Made by a program: the position numbers and the translations under genes
The notes under the pieces: generated by a model
The model's database searches: none
Told to the model about the DNA's origin: nothing
What the model saw: only the letters and a program-made list of their open reading frames with translations
Source: Dioscorea cayenensis subsp. rotundata
Lineage: Eukaryota; Streptophyta; Magnoliopsida; Dioscoreales; Dioscoreaceae
DNA length: 64,000 nt
Direction of reading: 5' to 3'
NCBI RefSeq assembly: GCF_009730915.1
Contig: NC_052489.1
Coordinates: 23,863,916 to 23,927,915, forward strand
Shown here: in pieces, positions 40,801-53,384 of the stretch
Layout of the letters: each line of letters opens with the position of its first letter
Numbering within the stretch: the first letter of the stretch is position 1

Positions 40801-42256
40801 TGAGTATAAACGTCTGAATCTCCCACATACAGTAGACTTGTAACGCATATGAAATACTGTAAGTTAACTTAGAATTGATATTGCCATGACATAAGTTCAT
40901 CTTTTATATCTGAGATGAAAATTCTCATCCTAAAATGTAACGGGAACATGTGGTTCCAAGTCAAGTGGAAAGTTATGCACTGGGCACCTAAAAGGGTTCA
41001 ATTTACCAATTGAGATTTGTTTTACCTAAATTCTGACTTGTTTGAATGATCTGCTCTTGTTATTTATTGTTATTGATGTTGGAGATGTGCCACTGATTTT
41101 CTGCAGTCCCTTGTTAGAGGCATATCAATTAGCAGGAACTCGATTATATATACTGGATGCAGCTCTGACCAAATCAAAATTGGCAACATTAACATCTGAC
41201 TGTTGCTATAAAAAATTCCCAATTTATATCTGAGCAAACAAAATCAAGTTTTTCAATCTGCAACATTCTTCTAGTTTCAATATAGAAAATAGTTTGAACT
41301 CTTCTATTCACCACCTCGGATCATCGTTAAACCTATTTGAGTGAAATGAGAAAGCCAAAATCCTCGTAGACTACTATATTGGTGCATGCGTAAGTTCAAC
41401 TTGTTTACTGTTAACTTTTTATTGCTTCACGCTGATTTACTTTGTTTTGGTACAGAAAGAACTCAATGCGAAGGAATTGGCGGTATTGGAATCTGTAGTC
41501 AAATGCTTGGAGGACCACAAGCTTAATCAATCTCAGCTAGCTCATTTTGAAATATATAAGAAAATTGCCAAGTTAGAGAAGGATATCTCATATGCAGAGA
41601 GAAAGCTAAAAGAGAGAAACTTAAAGAGAAAAGCTGCAGTGGGTGGATCATTGCATGCAACTGAAACTCAAACTAAACGTCCTTGGCCTGTTACTGCCAA
41701 TGTTCCGCATGGGTTACCTCTTCATCTGGATCACGGAACCACTGTTCCATCTGAATCCAGGGGACAATATAACGATCTGTTTTCTGGAAACAAACCCTAC
41801 CAACATCGCACTGAGCCATTGGGGCCAAACATCCACGGGCCTGCAGCTGTCGGTAGCAGTCTGCCTGCAGTTGCGATAGGTGGTCCTGGGCATCCTGATG
41901 GGAGCAACATAGGATCATTGATGCATACCATCGGACATCTATTTGGTCATACAGACACACCATATACTACTGCAAATACGGCAAACCAGGATTTAAGCGG
42001 GATGCCATATACAGCTGGAAATGATTTCCCCCGGCCATACGGTGAGAAAAGCTTCCCAGGCCCATCAGCAGCAGCAGGACAAAATATACACCATTATCAA
42101 TCACATTTGTATGGATACGGAACCCATGGCTCAAGTTTAAATATGTATCAGTTTCCAGATACTGCAACGGAACAGCAGGCATACTATGACCAGGTCACTC
42201 ACTCTGCCCAGCAGATAGGTGCCAACTCTACTTATCCACCATCTTATCAGACTTGA
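37874..42256 (+). CDS. FRIGIDA-like protein (FRL3/FRL4 type)
   Basis: Three exons: 37874-38801, 40446-40618 and 41456-42256, joining in frame to about 633 residues. After a long acidic stretch (residues about 18-60, runs of Glu) comes the FRIGIDA domain, from about LRSVNDATSEFFRQYDGLQ through ALRRYVASRLSDVERLREEV and LVLGCMGRFYLQG to EIDALGLILFLASFGIPRDF, RCNLNSKVNILRR and FGFEKEFPPIPLLSSFL. The third exon holds a coiled-coil-like Lys/Glu helix (FEIYKKIAKLEKDISYAERK) and a Gly/Pro/Tyr-rich disordered tail. Relatives act in the nucleus with FRIGIDA complexes in flowering control, but many FRL members have other or unknown roles, so only the family is assigned. The start at 37874 follows an ACC context; the upstream in-frame extension is not conserved-looking. 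Confidence 0.9.
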
Positions 42257-43800
42257 GATAGCATGCACTCTGATTTCTTTAAAATTTCAGAGCCTCTCCA
42301 AATATCAGGTAAAAAAAGCTCCATATTACTTAGCTTCTGCGCAAGTTTTGGGTTGATTGTAATTTTCATATTTAAAGATTCTGAAGTCTATCAGTTGTTA
42401 CTGTGAATCCAAATGGTTCTGGTCACCAAATTAAACAAGTAAATCAGAGCAGTGAAAGCTTTAACATATATCTTGATATATTTATTGTCAGTCATTGGTT
42501 TTAGTAAGCTTGGAATGTGGTTTCATCCTTTCATAATTTCATTCTCTTCTTTATAAAATACTAATGGGAATGTGCCATCCTTTTAATATGCAAGTTTCCT
42601 GCTGCTCCTTTATAATCTCATGTTATTTAAATGTTGTTTTAATATGCAGCTTATTGGTCCAGTCAGTAGCATGTGTGAGCATTATGGCGTTCAATGTGAA
42701 TAATTTATTAATTTTGTAGGAAGCGTTCAACAACCAAGAGTTTGGCACGCTAAACGTGTACCAAACTGGCGAGGTTGGTTGGTTTGAATAGAAGCCTTAG
42801 AAGGGTTAGGTGCGATCGAGTCATAACATCCATATTCCATACATGCAAAGGCCAGATCAAGTCAAATATAATAATTATCTATGGTCTATGATATTAGATT
42901 AGTTAATTTTATTATTTATAAAATTTAAAAAAAAAATAAAAATTTTTGGTATTTTCTCATTCTAAACTAAAGATAAATTTATTTGAGGGTTTTTTTTTAT
43001 CTGATATGGACTCAATTTATTACACATAAATCAAAACTCAAAATGAATATATTTTTATGTAAAATATTAAAACAAACAAATATTTAATTTTGCTAATAAT
43101 TCTTTGGTTTATTAGTACCAAATCTAAATATTAGGCATAGTTTTTTTTTTACATAATTTATCTATTTTGTTAAAAAAAATAATAATTACTTAACTTTAAC
43201 AATGTAAGTAAAACCCAAAACCCATATTTTTATTCAAGATTGAGGTCCAACCGTCCAAGTAACCCAAAATAACTAATTATGGTTGAAAAATAAGTTCTTT
43301 TTGATATCGAGTTCGAGCCTTTTAGATTATAATTCACTTTCTCGGGTGTTTTGTGTGAGAAATGTCTCTCGTTTTTCTTTATAGATTTTATCACTGGTAG
43401 ACTTTTGTAATCCACATATCTCGTCTCAGGCTTGGGCACCACACCAAACCATTAAATGAATATTTTTAGACCATTAAAATGTTATTATTATACAACAACT
43501 ATGAGGTCAGGTGGCATTTGATGAGTGTGGTGGGGACCTTGCATTGATAATTTGAGATGCATAATAACAACTTGAAGCCCTGCATTTGAGCTTCGTGAAA
43601 CCAGTGAAAACGAATAGTTGACCTTCTTGGTGGCCCGGCCCTTCTTCAGAAAACTCTCTCTCTCTCTCTCTCTCTTGCTCGAGGTGGGTGGTTGGTGGGC
43701 GTGGTTGGTGGGCGAGCTCTGCCAGCGATTCCCTTCTCCTCTTTGCATCTCTCTCTCTCTTCCTCAAGACTCCTTTGCATCTCTGACTCTACGATCAGCG
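42257..43800. other. Intergenic region FRIGIDA-like to RAD52-like
   Basis: The FRIGIDA-like 3' UTR at the left, AT-rich DNA without a supported gene, and a (CT) run at about 43653-43675 just upstream of the RAD52-like start, as is common in plant core promoters. Confidence 0.5.
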
Positions 43801-45967
43801 ATGGAGAGCGTAGCATTCATCTCCAGATCTTCGCCGCTGTTGCCTTCTCGGGAGCTGCGGCTCTTCTCTGGCGGAGCTGGGAGCACCATCATCGGAAAAA
43901 GATCTCGCCTTGGCCTCGTGATCGCCGCCTCTTCTGCTGATAAGAACGGGGCTAATGGCAAGAAGGGAGTGTCTGGTGTTCCTAACACCAACTATGTTGT
44001 TCCTTTTGATAAGGCCTCTACGCTCACCCGTCCCCTTGCTGAGATCCTCAGGGATCTCAATAAACGTGTCCCTGATAAGATCATCAATCCTGATGACAAT
44101 TCCATCGCTTGGTAATTGATCTGATAATTCTCTCTTCTTGCCTTCATAGATCGATGATCTTTTCTCTTGTTGATCTCTTTGTTTTTTTCTAGGTACCATG
44201 TCAATCGGATGCTGAGTTTCTATGCTCCAGGTGAATCTCTTCTTCTTATGCTGGAATTGTTTTGTTTTTAAATGAAAATTCATGTCTTCTTGTACAAATT
44301 TGTTTGTGGGATTTGAAGAAAATTTAGCCAATGAGTTGGATGCGGAAAGCTATAATTTTTTTTTTGTTTTCTCTCTTTGCCATTTGTGAGATGAACTTGT
44401 GGGTTCCATTTGGATTAATTCAGTTAGCTGCAATTCCTTAATTTCATTAGTACTTCTTTCTCCATTTCTTATTGATAGAACGCTTGCTATCTACTGCACT
44501 TCGTTGTCTGGTTGTTCATCTCTATCTTGTGTCCTTTGAGGTGTTTGGAACTTTGATCTAAGGATATGAAACCAGGATAATGCTAATGCATATAAGTTCT
44601 CTTCCCACTTTTAGCATTAAATAGTTTGTTCCTTTGTCAGTGAACCATAGGGAAGAAGCTTGTTGTTGCCGTTTATTTACCTTAGAATATTTGATTACTA
44701 TTGAGTTTTGTCTTCCTGCTAGGTTGGTGTGGGGAAATACGGGATGTTATATTCTCAGAGAATGGAAGTGTGACTGTCTTGTATCGTGTGACAATTCGTG
44801 GATCTGATGGAGAGGTATCTTAATCCTTACAACTTTTTTTTTTCTGAATAGTTGCTGTTTCTTCTTGTTATTTGACTTTAATCATGAGGCAGATTGTGTT
44901 TTGAAGCTTTGGTTGTTCATTTTCTTAGTTATATAACTGAATCATGTTCCAAGTGTTATTCAATAAAAAGATGTTTGGTTGGTCTCCATATTGCACTTGA
45001 TAACTTTTGTGTAGTCACACAAATGATTCCTGTTTTGGTTGAAATCCACTTTTTCCCAGTGGAGTTGCCAAGCTGTAAGCATAGCAAGCTTGTTAGGCAT
45101 GTTAGGTTGTGCTCCATATCATTCCATGAGAATTATTGCTCATATTGATTTAGGCCGCTTCCTTGTCCCCTCCCAAAGATACTGACATTGCATAATTTGT
45201 TTTCTTCTCATTTATGTTGTACGGGTTTATCTATAATGACTAAGAAGGACCACATTATGACCAATATTGCACTGCTTAAACCTTCTAACCTGCCTGTCAT
45301 GCCCTTCATGATAACAACCTCTGAAGTAGCTATTGTTTACCCATGTTAATCCATGTTCCCCTCCTCAGTTTTGGTTAATATTACACGGATAGAATAATGC
45401 CATCAGTATAATGTCTCATAAGATTTATATCCTTGGTCTTTTGCACAAAGAGATAAATTTCATTTCCCTCAAACCTATTGAAGTGATATTGCGAATGAGC
45501 AATTGGTGCACCAAAACATATTTTACAAGATTTGTAGATCCTATTGTTAAGGTTTAATTCTGTCATTCACTTGCATCAATCATCTATATTGTTGATTTGC
45601 TTCTCCATCAGACATCCTTATCAAGTAGGGTGTCATTCACTTGACTAATTGCCAATATTGCTTGTTGCCTGTGCTATATAATTAATCTTTAGAAATATGA
45701 GCATGAATTGTAAATTTATTGTTATTCCTTCACCAAGTCAACAAAATTTCTGTATTCTATTTGCTTAGGTAACAGCTGAAATGAAATTCATAATTCTGAT
45801 ATACGAAATTCTGTATGCAGGCTCATAGAGAGTCCACAGGAACAGTTTCTTCAAACGATACTCGGTTTAATGACCACGTCGCGGCAGCCGAACAAGTCGC
45901 CTTCTGCAGGGCCTGTGCTCGATTTGGTTTTGGCTTGTACTTGTACCATGAAGATGAAGTGCTGTAA
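43801..45967 (+). CDS. RAD52-2: RAD52-like protein 2, organellar (ODB2 type)
   Basis: Four exons: 43801-44111, 44193-44230, 44723-44814 and 45821-45967, giving 195 residues. The first about 60 residues are a Ser/Arg-rich transit peptide. The conserved core starts RPLAEILRDLNKRVPDKII and continues WYHVNRMLSFYAPGWCGEIR, VTVLYRVTIRGSDGEAHRES and ends CRACARFGFGLYLYHEDEVL. This matches plant RAD52-2/ODB2, single-strand DNA-binding proteins of chloroplasts (and mitochondria or nucleus for isoforms) that promote annealing and homologous recombination repair; the paralogue ODB1 also helps splice nad1. All splice sites are canonical. Plastid versus mitochondrial location cannot be settled from sequence. 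Confidence 0.93.
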
Positions 45968-46389
45968 TTCAGAATTGTGTACCTTTGTTTGCGCACACCA
46001 ACATTTCTCAGTTAGAATTTTTGTAATTTAAATGTAGAACTTCTTGTTTATGTTTTGCTCCTTTGCTTCTAGAAACAAGCTATATTTATAAATTAAATTA
46101 AAAAAATTACTTTAGAATTTGGCAGATATTTGATCCATCTTTCATCTATTACTGATAATGGTTCTTAAGAAGAAGGTGAAGTAATTTTTTTCATGTTCAA
46201 TATGATAACAGTGATAAAAAGTCTATAGATATTTTTTTCACTGTGGTGATTAAAAAAAATTAAATTAAATTTGTTCATAAGTATATATAATTAAGCCTGA
46301 TTGAGTGTCCTATTCGAACTTATCAATTGGGGAGGACATCGTGGTCCGTCCGATCAGAAAAGGAATCCAACGCTGTAACTTGACGGATG

Positions 46390-46403
46390 GGTGACACGTG
46401 GCT
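46390..46403 (+). promoter_or_regulatory. G-box / ABRE-like motif upstream of the WBP2-like gene
   Basis: GTGACACGTGGC contains the palindrome CACGTG (46395-46400), about 145 bases before the ATG. ABRE-type G-boxes respond to abscisic acid through bZIP factors. Function here is inferred. Confidence 0.45.
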
Positions 46404-46543
46404 TCGTTGCTACATTGATCTGGAATTCTCCAACCGCGTTTGCCAGCGAGTTCTAAAAAAGTCCATCGCTCTCTCTTCCCGATTTCGATTTCTTCTTCTT
46501 CTTCTTCTTCGTCGACGTCGCTGAGCTCTCGTGTCGTGAAGAG

Positions 46544-47967
46544 ATGGCCTTAAATCCTCAGCTTTTCCCCAATGGGATGCCAGTCCCCTTCCTCAACGAG
46601 ATGTTCGTTCTCGCCCGCGATGGAGTTGAGTTCCAGATTGACAAAATCCCTGGGTTTGTCTCTCCTTCTTTCTTCTCCTTAATTTTTTTTTTGTTGGATT
46701 TGATTGTGGATGCGGATGTGGATTTGGATGTTAATTTGGGTTCAGATCGATTATCAACCCTTCCATGATTTGGTTTCTGACATCAATTATAATTAAAATG
46801 CGGATTTGATTTGTGATTTATGTGTGCCTTGTTTCCTTGAGGAATTGTGTTAATAATTCATGGAATTCATGATAAAATAGCCTTGTTCTTGGCTAAAGGA
46901 TGAAGAACTCTTGCTGATTTTGCAGTGTCAAGCATGTAGCTTGATGATTTCTTCTATGTTTTTTGTTGCAATATTATGCAATGTGCTATAGTTTTAATGT
47001 TTTGATAAAGGGTGCTGAAACACATACTCAAAACAGGGCTGAAGGTGGCCAAGTAAAAGCAAAGGGGATTATTTACTTGTCCAACATTCGGATGGTTTTT
47101 GTTGCTAGTAAACCCGTTGGAGGCTTTGTGGCTTTTGATATGCCTCTGGTATAAAATTTTCAACTTCTCTTTTTGTTCTTCAGGTTTAATTCTAGCGTGT
47201 TTTAACCAATATTTAATGATTGCTTAGTTTTTTTTTTTCTTCTTCTTTCTTGTCTGAAATTATTGAGGACACAAGGAATCATCCATACTTCGATAGCATT
47301 TATCATGAATTATGGAAATCCTCTGTTGAATCAATTTGTTCTATGATAATCAAGAGGTGCACCTAAAGTAGTAGCATATTATCCTGTGCAATTTCGATGA
47401 TATAGCGTTGGGAACTCAAGGTTCAATGAGGATTTATTTTAAATCTGGATATCTATTTATTTTTAGGAATAGATGTTGGAGGTTCATCTAAATCTTTTTA
47501 TTGAAAGTAGAAAAAACAGAACATAACAGCTAACAATTCATCTGAATCTTCCATCTGCATACTTTCTGATGGCATGAGAACTATTGCTATTCTTATCATT
47601 ATAGTTAATGGAAAAATTTTGTAATCATATGTGGAGGATAATACTGTGTCAGATATACCTGGCTTGGCTATATCAGATCATTTTTGGCATTCATTCAAGT
47701 TTTACTCAATGTCTATTTTCATTTTCTTTTGGATCACATCAATGTTTCTTTTGAAGACCTTGCCTTTGCAACAACTTGTTTGTTTCTTATGTATTATTGT
47801 CCACTGGCATGAGATCTGTACTCTCTAATGCATGCACACTTGTATGGACACAATCCTTTCATTCCCATAAAATTATTATCATTTCATCACTAGATAACTC
47901 ATTAGACAGAAAAAATGGATGTATATTGCTTATATCTGGATATTTCGCCTAGTGATATTTCCATTGG

Positions 47968-48007
<40 letters not shown>

Positions 48008-48784
48008 TATATATACAGCTGAAATTGGACTTTTAATGTTTGCTGATCTGTCTGTGTGCATCATGACCCCAGAATAGTCGAAGTCCCTGCATTTTTATTT
48101 CTTGACTGTAATAATATGTGTATGTCATTGAGTTTATACTGAATTAAAATTGTTTTATCCTGCAGCTGTATGTTCATCATGAAAAGTTCAACCAGCCAAT
48201 CTTTTTCTGCAACAACATATCTGGTCAAGTGGAACCTGTGAGTATGAAAGAAGCGAAGAAACTATATATATATATATATATATATTATTTTACTTCTTTT
48301 ACTTCTTTATGCTGAGGATGTTGATGGCCTATTAAATATTCCATCCCAATGTAAAATACCTCAGGTGGTACCGGACAACCAGCATGGGGCTCTGTATTCG
48401 ACCCATTCATTCAAGATCTTATTCAAAGAAGGTGGATGTGGAACCTTTGTTCCTCTTTTCATGAATCTGATTTCATCAGTGAGACAATACAATCAGCAAG
48501 CGGTACATCCATCAGCTACTGAAGCCAGACCACGCGTGGATCCATTGCAAGCTGCGCAGACTCCAGTTGATGAAATGATGAGACATGCGTAAGTAACTGA
48601 ATGTCAAATGCCACATCTCCAACTTGATTTATTTGTGGACCATAACCAACTACATTTGTATTTATTATTCCACAGATACGTTGATCCGAATGATCCTACT
48701 CGAATCTTCTTGCAACAGCCCACGCCAGAATCCGAGTTAAGACGCAGAACATATCATGCCCAGCCGGGTGACAATGCCTACTGA
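46544..48784 (+). CDS. WBP2/GRAM-like protein (UPF0664, stress-induced type)
   Basis: Five exons: 46544-46653, 47037-47148, 48166-48237, 48365-48588 and 48676-48784, giving 208 residues. It starts MALNPQLFPNGMPVPFLNEM and carries a GRAM/PH-like core (GGQVKAKGIIYLSNIRMVFV, then FNQPIFFCNNISGQVEPV and FKILFKEGGCGTFVPLFMNL), then a Pro/Gln-rich tail ending QPGDNAY. Plant and fungal homologues are annotated as stress-induced UPF0664 proteins and animal WBP2 binds WW domains; the biochemical role in plants is not known. Intron 1 offers a nearby alternative acceptor, but only the AACAG|GGCTGAAGG site keeps the conserved PGxxGGQVKAKG frame. Confidence 0.9.
47967..48002 (+). repeat. (CA)n microsatellite
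   Basis: About 17 CA units in intron 2 of the WBP2-like gene, followed by TACATATATATA. Confidence 0.95.
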
Positions 48785-49096
48785 TATGAACATATGCTGC
48801 TCTAGAACATGAATAAGAACTCTTTTATAAGCTGTATATGAATAACACTGCATTTTATATCTTATATTTGGATTTGTGAACAGATATATTTGCAAAAATG
48901 AGAGCGCGCCTTTCATTAAACATGAATTCCTTGAATTACAGTTGTTCTCTGAATGATGGACAGGATGAAAGGTTCTTCTTGTATCTTTGGTTACAATGCA
49001 TGTTCAAGATAAAAAAAATGAACATAATTTTCTCAAAAATTAACACATCCATCTTGGTATTTTTTTTTTCTAAAGCACCGCTTAGATGCAAAATTG

Positions 49097-52000
49097 TTAG
49101 GAGATGTTTGCTTTCTTCAAAGAGCTGCAGACAACCACACCAGCGCTAGTTCTCATTGGACGCTCACCAAGCACAGCAACACATGCATCTGTTGTCTTTA
49201 GATGGGGCTGAACACTTTCCCATAGTTTTTTCTTTTGAACCTGAGATTGAAAAAAAGTTGGATTCAGGATTAAAGTTTACCATGAATAAGGAGTAACAAC
49301 CTAACAAGTACTATGAGTGATGACTGGATTGAAGGATAATACCCTAACAAGTTGATTTGAGATCTCTCAAGTGAAAATTAAGAACATAAAATATGTGGAG
49401 ATATAGCAGAAATAAACAACAAATCTCGGAAAAGTAAACTAAATGGCCAATCCAAAGCTTGATGATGCTTCTCCTCTTAGATGTTTTTGGGGCTTTTCTT
49501 AATGCCATTCTTTTGAGTATGACCATCTAATTTCAAGCTTTCTTTTTAAGTTAAAAATAATTATTAGAAAAAGGATTAAATATTTTCACCACTAGAAAAG
49601 CTAGAATTCATGGTTCTCCTATTATATAATGTTAACACCTCGTATGAAATAATATACAATCAGAAGGATCAGTCTAGGATAGTGAACAAAATTGGATCAC
49701 ATGTTCCAGCCAAACCACAAGACATTAAGATAATAAAAATATTTTCTTTCTTAAATAATGTAACATTTTCTTGGTAGAAAAATTTTATTTCCACAGACAT
49801 GAAGAAAAATTAAGAAAAGAAAATTCTGTTGTTTGGAATCCAGAAAAGTTACCTGATTTGGAGTGGCTGCATCTGGTTGTTGCTCCTTTTCCTCTTCAGA
49901 ACCAAACCAAATTCTTTCACCAGGGACTGAACCTTCAGGAGGTATGAGAAGCTCAACCGTTTCATGAGGCGCATCAGAAGCAGCCATCAACATTCCATAA
50001 GATTTGATTCCACGCATGTTCCTTGGCTTTAGATTAGCCAAGACGATGACTTTAATATCCTGATGTTTTGTGAATTAGCATTGGCTCATAAGTGATTTGT
50101 TTCTGATTGAAAGTAGCCATGCATGACAACAGAAGAATCTAGAACCATCTTAAAATAAATTAATGGAAAAACAAGTGCTAATACCTATGATTTAATGCGT
50201 ATAATATTCTATATATGAAACATGAAATTTTCCATGAAGTAAAACAAAATGGGGAAGAAAAACAGCTAAAACGGATGGCATTTTATCTATAGGAATTCCT
50301 AGGAAACAAAATAATAATCATTGAAAAATATCCCACTAAGGTCAATGTCTGGCATTATCTCAATCCTAAGCTGACAATGATAGTCGTTAATCCCAACATT
50401 AGTCATTTAGCTTGAAAGTCTATAGCATTCAACTCCTAAATAGATAGCACAAGCAGTGCAAGCCATTGTGAATGTGCCAATCACCTTCATTGTAAAAGCA
50501 TAATTCCAAAAAATATAACATATATATATATATATATATGATTCATGTTTGGACGCTTGCATAAGATATCAACAGATACCTATGCTCATTAACAAATGAT
50601 GGAGATATGCAGTTCAAAGCTGGCTTTAGATGGATTTTTCAAAGTAACACAAGCATAAATGCATAGTCTTTTTCTTCAATAAAGAAAAAGTGATCCACTT
50701 GAAACCAATACTTAATACAAAATATTAAAAACACCCTGTTTCTAGTCACCATCAAATTCTATGCTCATTTCTCAATTTACAAAAGCATATCAGGGCATAA
50801 CATCTAATACCAGATGGATATCATAAAGCTGTTATAAAATCCTAAACTATCATCTAAACACTGTTTATGCCATGGAGTATACGGGAACACTTGACAGGAT
50901 GATATAGTAAAGAGTATATAGCATACAACTCAGACTAAAACTCATGAAGACCCATAATACATCAAGCCACAAAATCAACTCCATTGAATACCATCATGCC
51001 ACACATTTTCCTTTGTTTTTAAGAAATCAAATTCAATTGAAACTTGAAGAGATACCATGACAAACTAATACCAATTCTCTACCATCCCTTGGCAAATTTA
51101 GCTACATTGAATTACAGCATTGTTTTAGCACAGGTCATTAAAGAGTGCCAAACAAACAGGTGAACTCGTAGATAGTCAAAGATAAGTTGTTTTCATCTAT
51201 AACACAAATATACCCTTGTTTCCTGAACTAATCACCTTCAGTCAATTAGGTCCCAAACTCAAAAATATGTCATTTTGGTCTCTAAACTAAAAGAGAAGAG
51301 AGTAATTTTTGTCCCTCTTTACCCTTAATTTCTTTTTTTTAAAATTCAAGGATCAAATTTACACACTTTTCACTTTAGAGAGCTAATTAACTAAAGGCAT
51401 TTGCTGCATGGAGTAATGTATAAGCTAATTACGTAGGAAAAATATACATCATTTTAATAAAAAATTAAAAAAAACTTATCAATATAAAAGATTGTTGCCT
51501 GAAGCTTGCAATGAAAGCATAAATCTCCAGTAATTCAAAAAATGGGCAAGAAAGCTCAAATTAAAGCAGGGACAATCATTCCAAACTAATGCTTGACCTA
51601 ACAATCAAGCAAAGCAATGAATTTTAGGGAGAGAAAGAACCTGGAGATTATCTAGTAGTATGTAGTTAACGAGGCCGCTGCAAATGGTCCGAGGCTCCTC
51701 CTCCCCCACATCCACCTCCTCAACGTAGAGGGAATCAGCCTCGGGATGCCTCCAGGCCTTGATGATTCGCCCCACCCTGATGTCCAGGCCATCCGCAGCA
51801 TCCTTTATCGGATCGGAGGAGGGTGATGGCGATTCCAATGTCGATGAAGGCGCAGGAGAGGTTATGGCTTCTGGTGACGCCGCCATGCCAGTGGGAGGTA
51901 CGCATGAGCACCAAGGTCGCCGTCTCAGGGACGAGGGAGGCTGCAAGGGCAGGACAACAGAGAGGAAGCGTCCTCCAGCATTGGATTGAAGACCAAGGCA

Positions 52001-52102
52001 TCGTAGGAAAGGGATTCGAGGAGGATGACGACGGTGAGCTGCGAGAAAGGCGGAGGAGGAGGAGGAGATGAGGAGGGCGCCGCCTCTCGTCACTGTTGCC
52101 AT
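49097..52102 (-). CDS. Stand-alone EMAPII/Arc1p-type tRNA-binding protein, probably organellar
   Basis: Three exons on the minus strand: 51641-52102, 49853-50059 and 49097-49240, giving 270 residues. The first about 95 residues are Ser/Pro/Arg-rich and look like a transit peptide plus linker. The OB-fold tRNA-binding domain begins [20 protein letters not shown] (about residue 105), continues [35 protein letters not shown] and [20 protein letters not shown], and ends with a Lys-containing helix ([16 protein letters not shown]) and [13 protein letters not shown]. This is the domain fused to some methionyl-tRNA synthetases and found in Arc1p/AIMP1; short plant proteins of this kind carry the domain alone. 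A role as tRNA cofactor is inferred. Intron 1 is about 1.58 kb. Confidence 0.88.
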
Positions 52103-53384
52103 GCCGGATTGCCGATGAGCTCCACCAAGTCTCTCACTTCTCTCTATCTTTTAAAATTAAAAATCAAAAGGTCTACATTTAAAGCACTATTTGTTAAAAT
52201 AGACAGCGTGATAAAACTATGATTTTTTTTTTTTAATTTATGATGTTATTATTTCACTACACGTATTGATTATATATCATTTAGTAGTATGAGCAGTAAA
52301 ATAAACAATTTTATTTATCAACAGTACAATCAGATGTTCTCTTTTACTTTTCATTATTTGTGGATGTCTACTTATTTTTTTTTATCAACTACACATTTAA
52401 ATATTGTTTAATATATGTCTATATATATTATGGAAATATAGGGTAATATTTTGATGGGTTTATAAAATTGAAATCACTAAAATAACATGTATATTTTATA
52501 GATATTTTCCTTCTGCATGTGTGTATATATATATATACACCTCTCCCTGATCACTAGGTTGACCAGTAATTAAAAATAAAATTAATTTTTTATAATTAAA
52601 TTTATGAAAAAATAAATATAGACTTTGAGGAGGATGGATGGATGGAGGACAAATGTATGTTAATTTATTTATTTTTAATTAATTAATTATTGATTGAGGA
52701 GACATGGACACATAAAAACAAATTACTTTCAAGACTACAGGTGCACAAGTAAAAATGCTCTTTTTAATTAATTATTATTTTTTTATTAAATTTATTAATT
52801 TTATCATTTGTGTGTATATATATATATATGTGTAACATCACCTATGGTATGTAGTCAATTGTCGCACCGGTAGTAGACCAAATTGTGAAGGTGATCTCCT
52901 GACTCCTGAGTTGAGAAATTACTTTTAATAAGACAATAATAGTGTTTTTACCCTTTCACATCAGCTTTTTTTTTTTAACCATTTAGGCACTATAACAATC
53001 AAAATATTTGGATTACATTCCTAAAAGTTCAGTCCATCCAAATACACACACACACGCCATGTATAATATAATGGCTGTACCATATATATGTATTTCCCTC
53101 TTACATATGTTAATTATCACCTCAGTCATTATATGGAAATCATCTTTTCATTATGTATATGTAATCATCTTTAAAGACCAAGCACAAACACTAACAATAA
53201 ATTAATCTTAATCATTTTCATGAAAAATTAAACATCAGTAAGAATTTCTTTTCAATACAATTGAAAACGTACAACATGACAAGAAGTTGCAAGTTGAAAC
53301 ACAACTTAGCTCAATAAAACCACAAACCAACTAATCATCAGAAAACAACACCACAAAGATCACACTAGACCTTCATATATAAAA
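52103..53384. other. Intergenic AT-rich region
   Basis: Several TA runs (for example 52526-52540 and 52817-52830) and no supported gene. It contains the promoter side of the tRNA-binding gene and the 3' flank of the secreted-protein gene. Confidence 0.5.

Noticed and set aside
51200-51420. Repeat-like sequence in the tRNA-binding gene intron (AATTAGGTCCCAAACTC, TTTTGGTCTCTAAACT)
   Set aside because: It resembles common plant dispersed repeats but I could not find terminal repeats or a target duplication.
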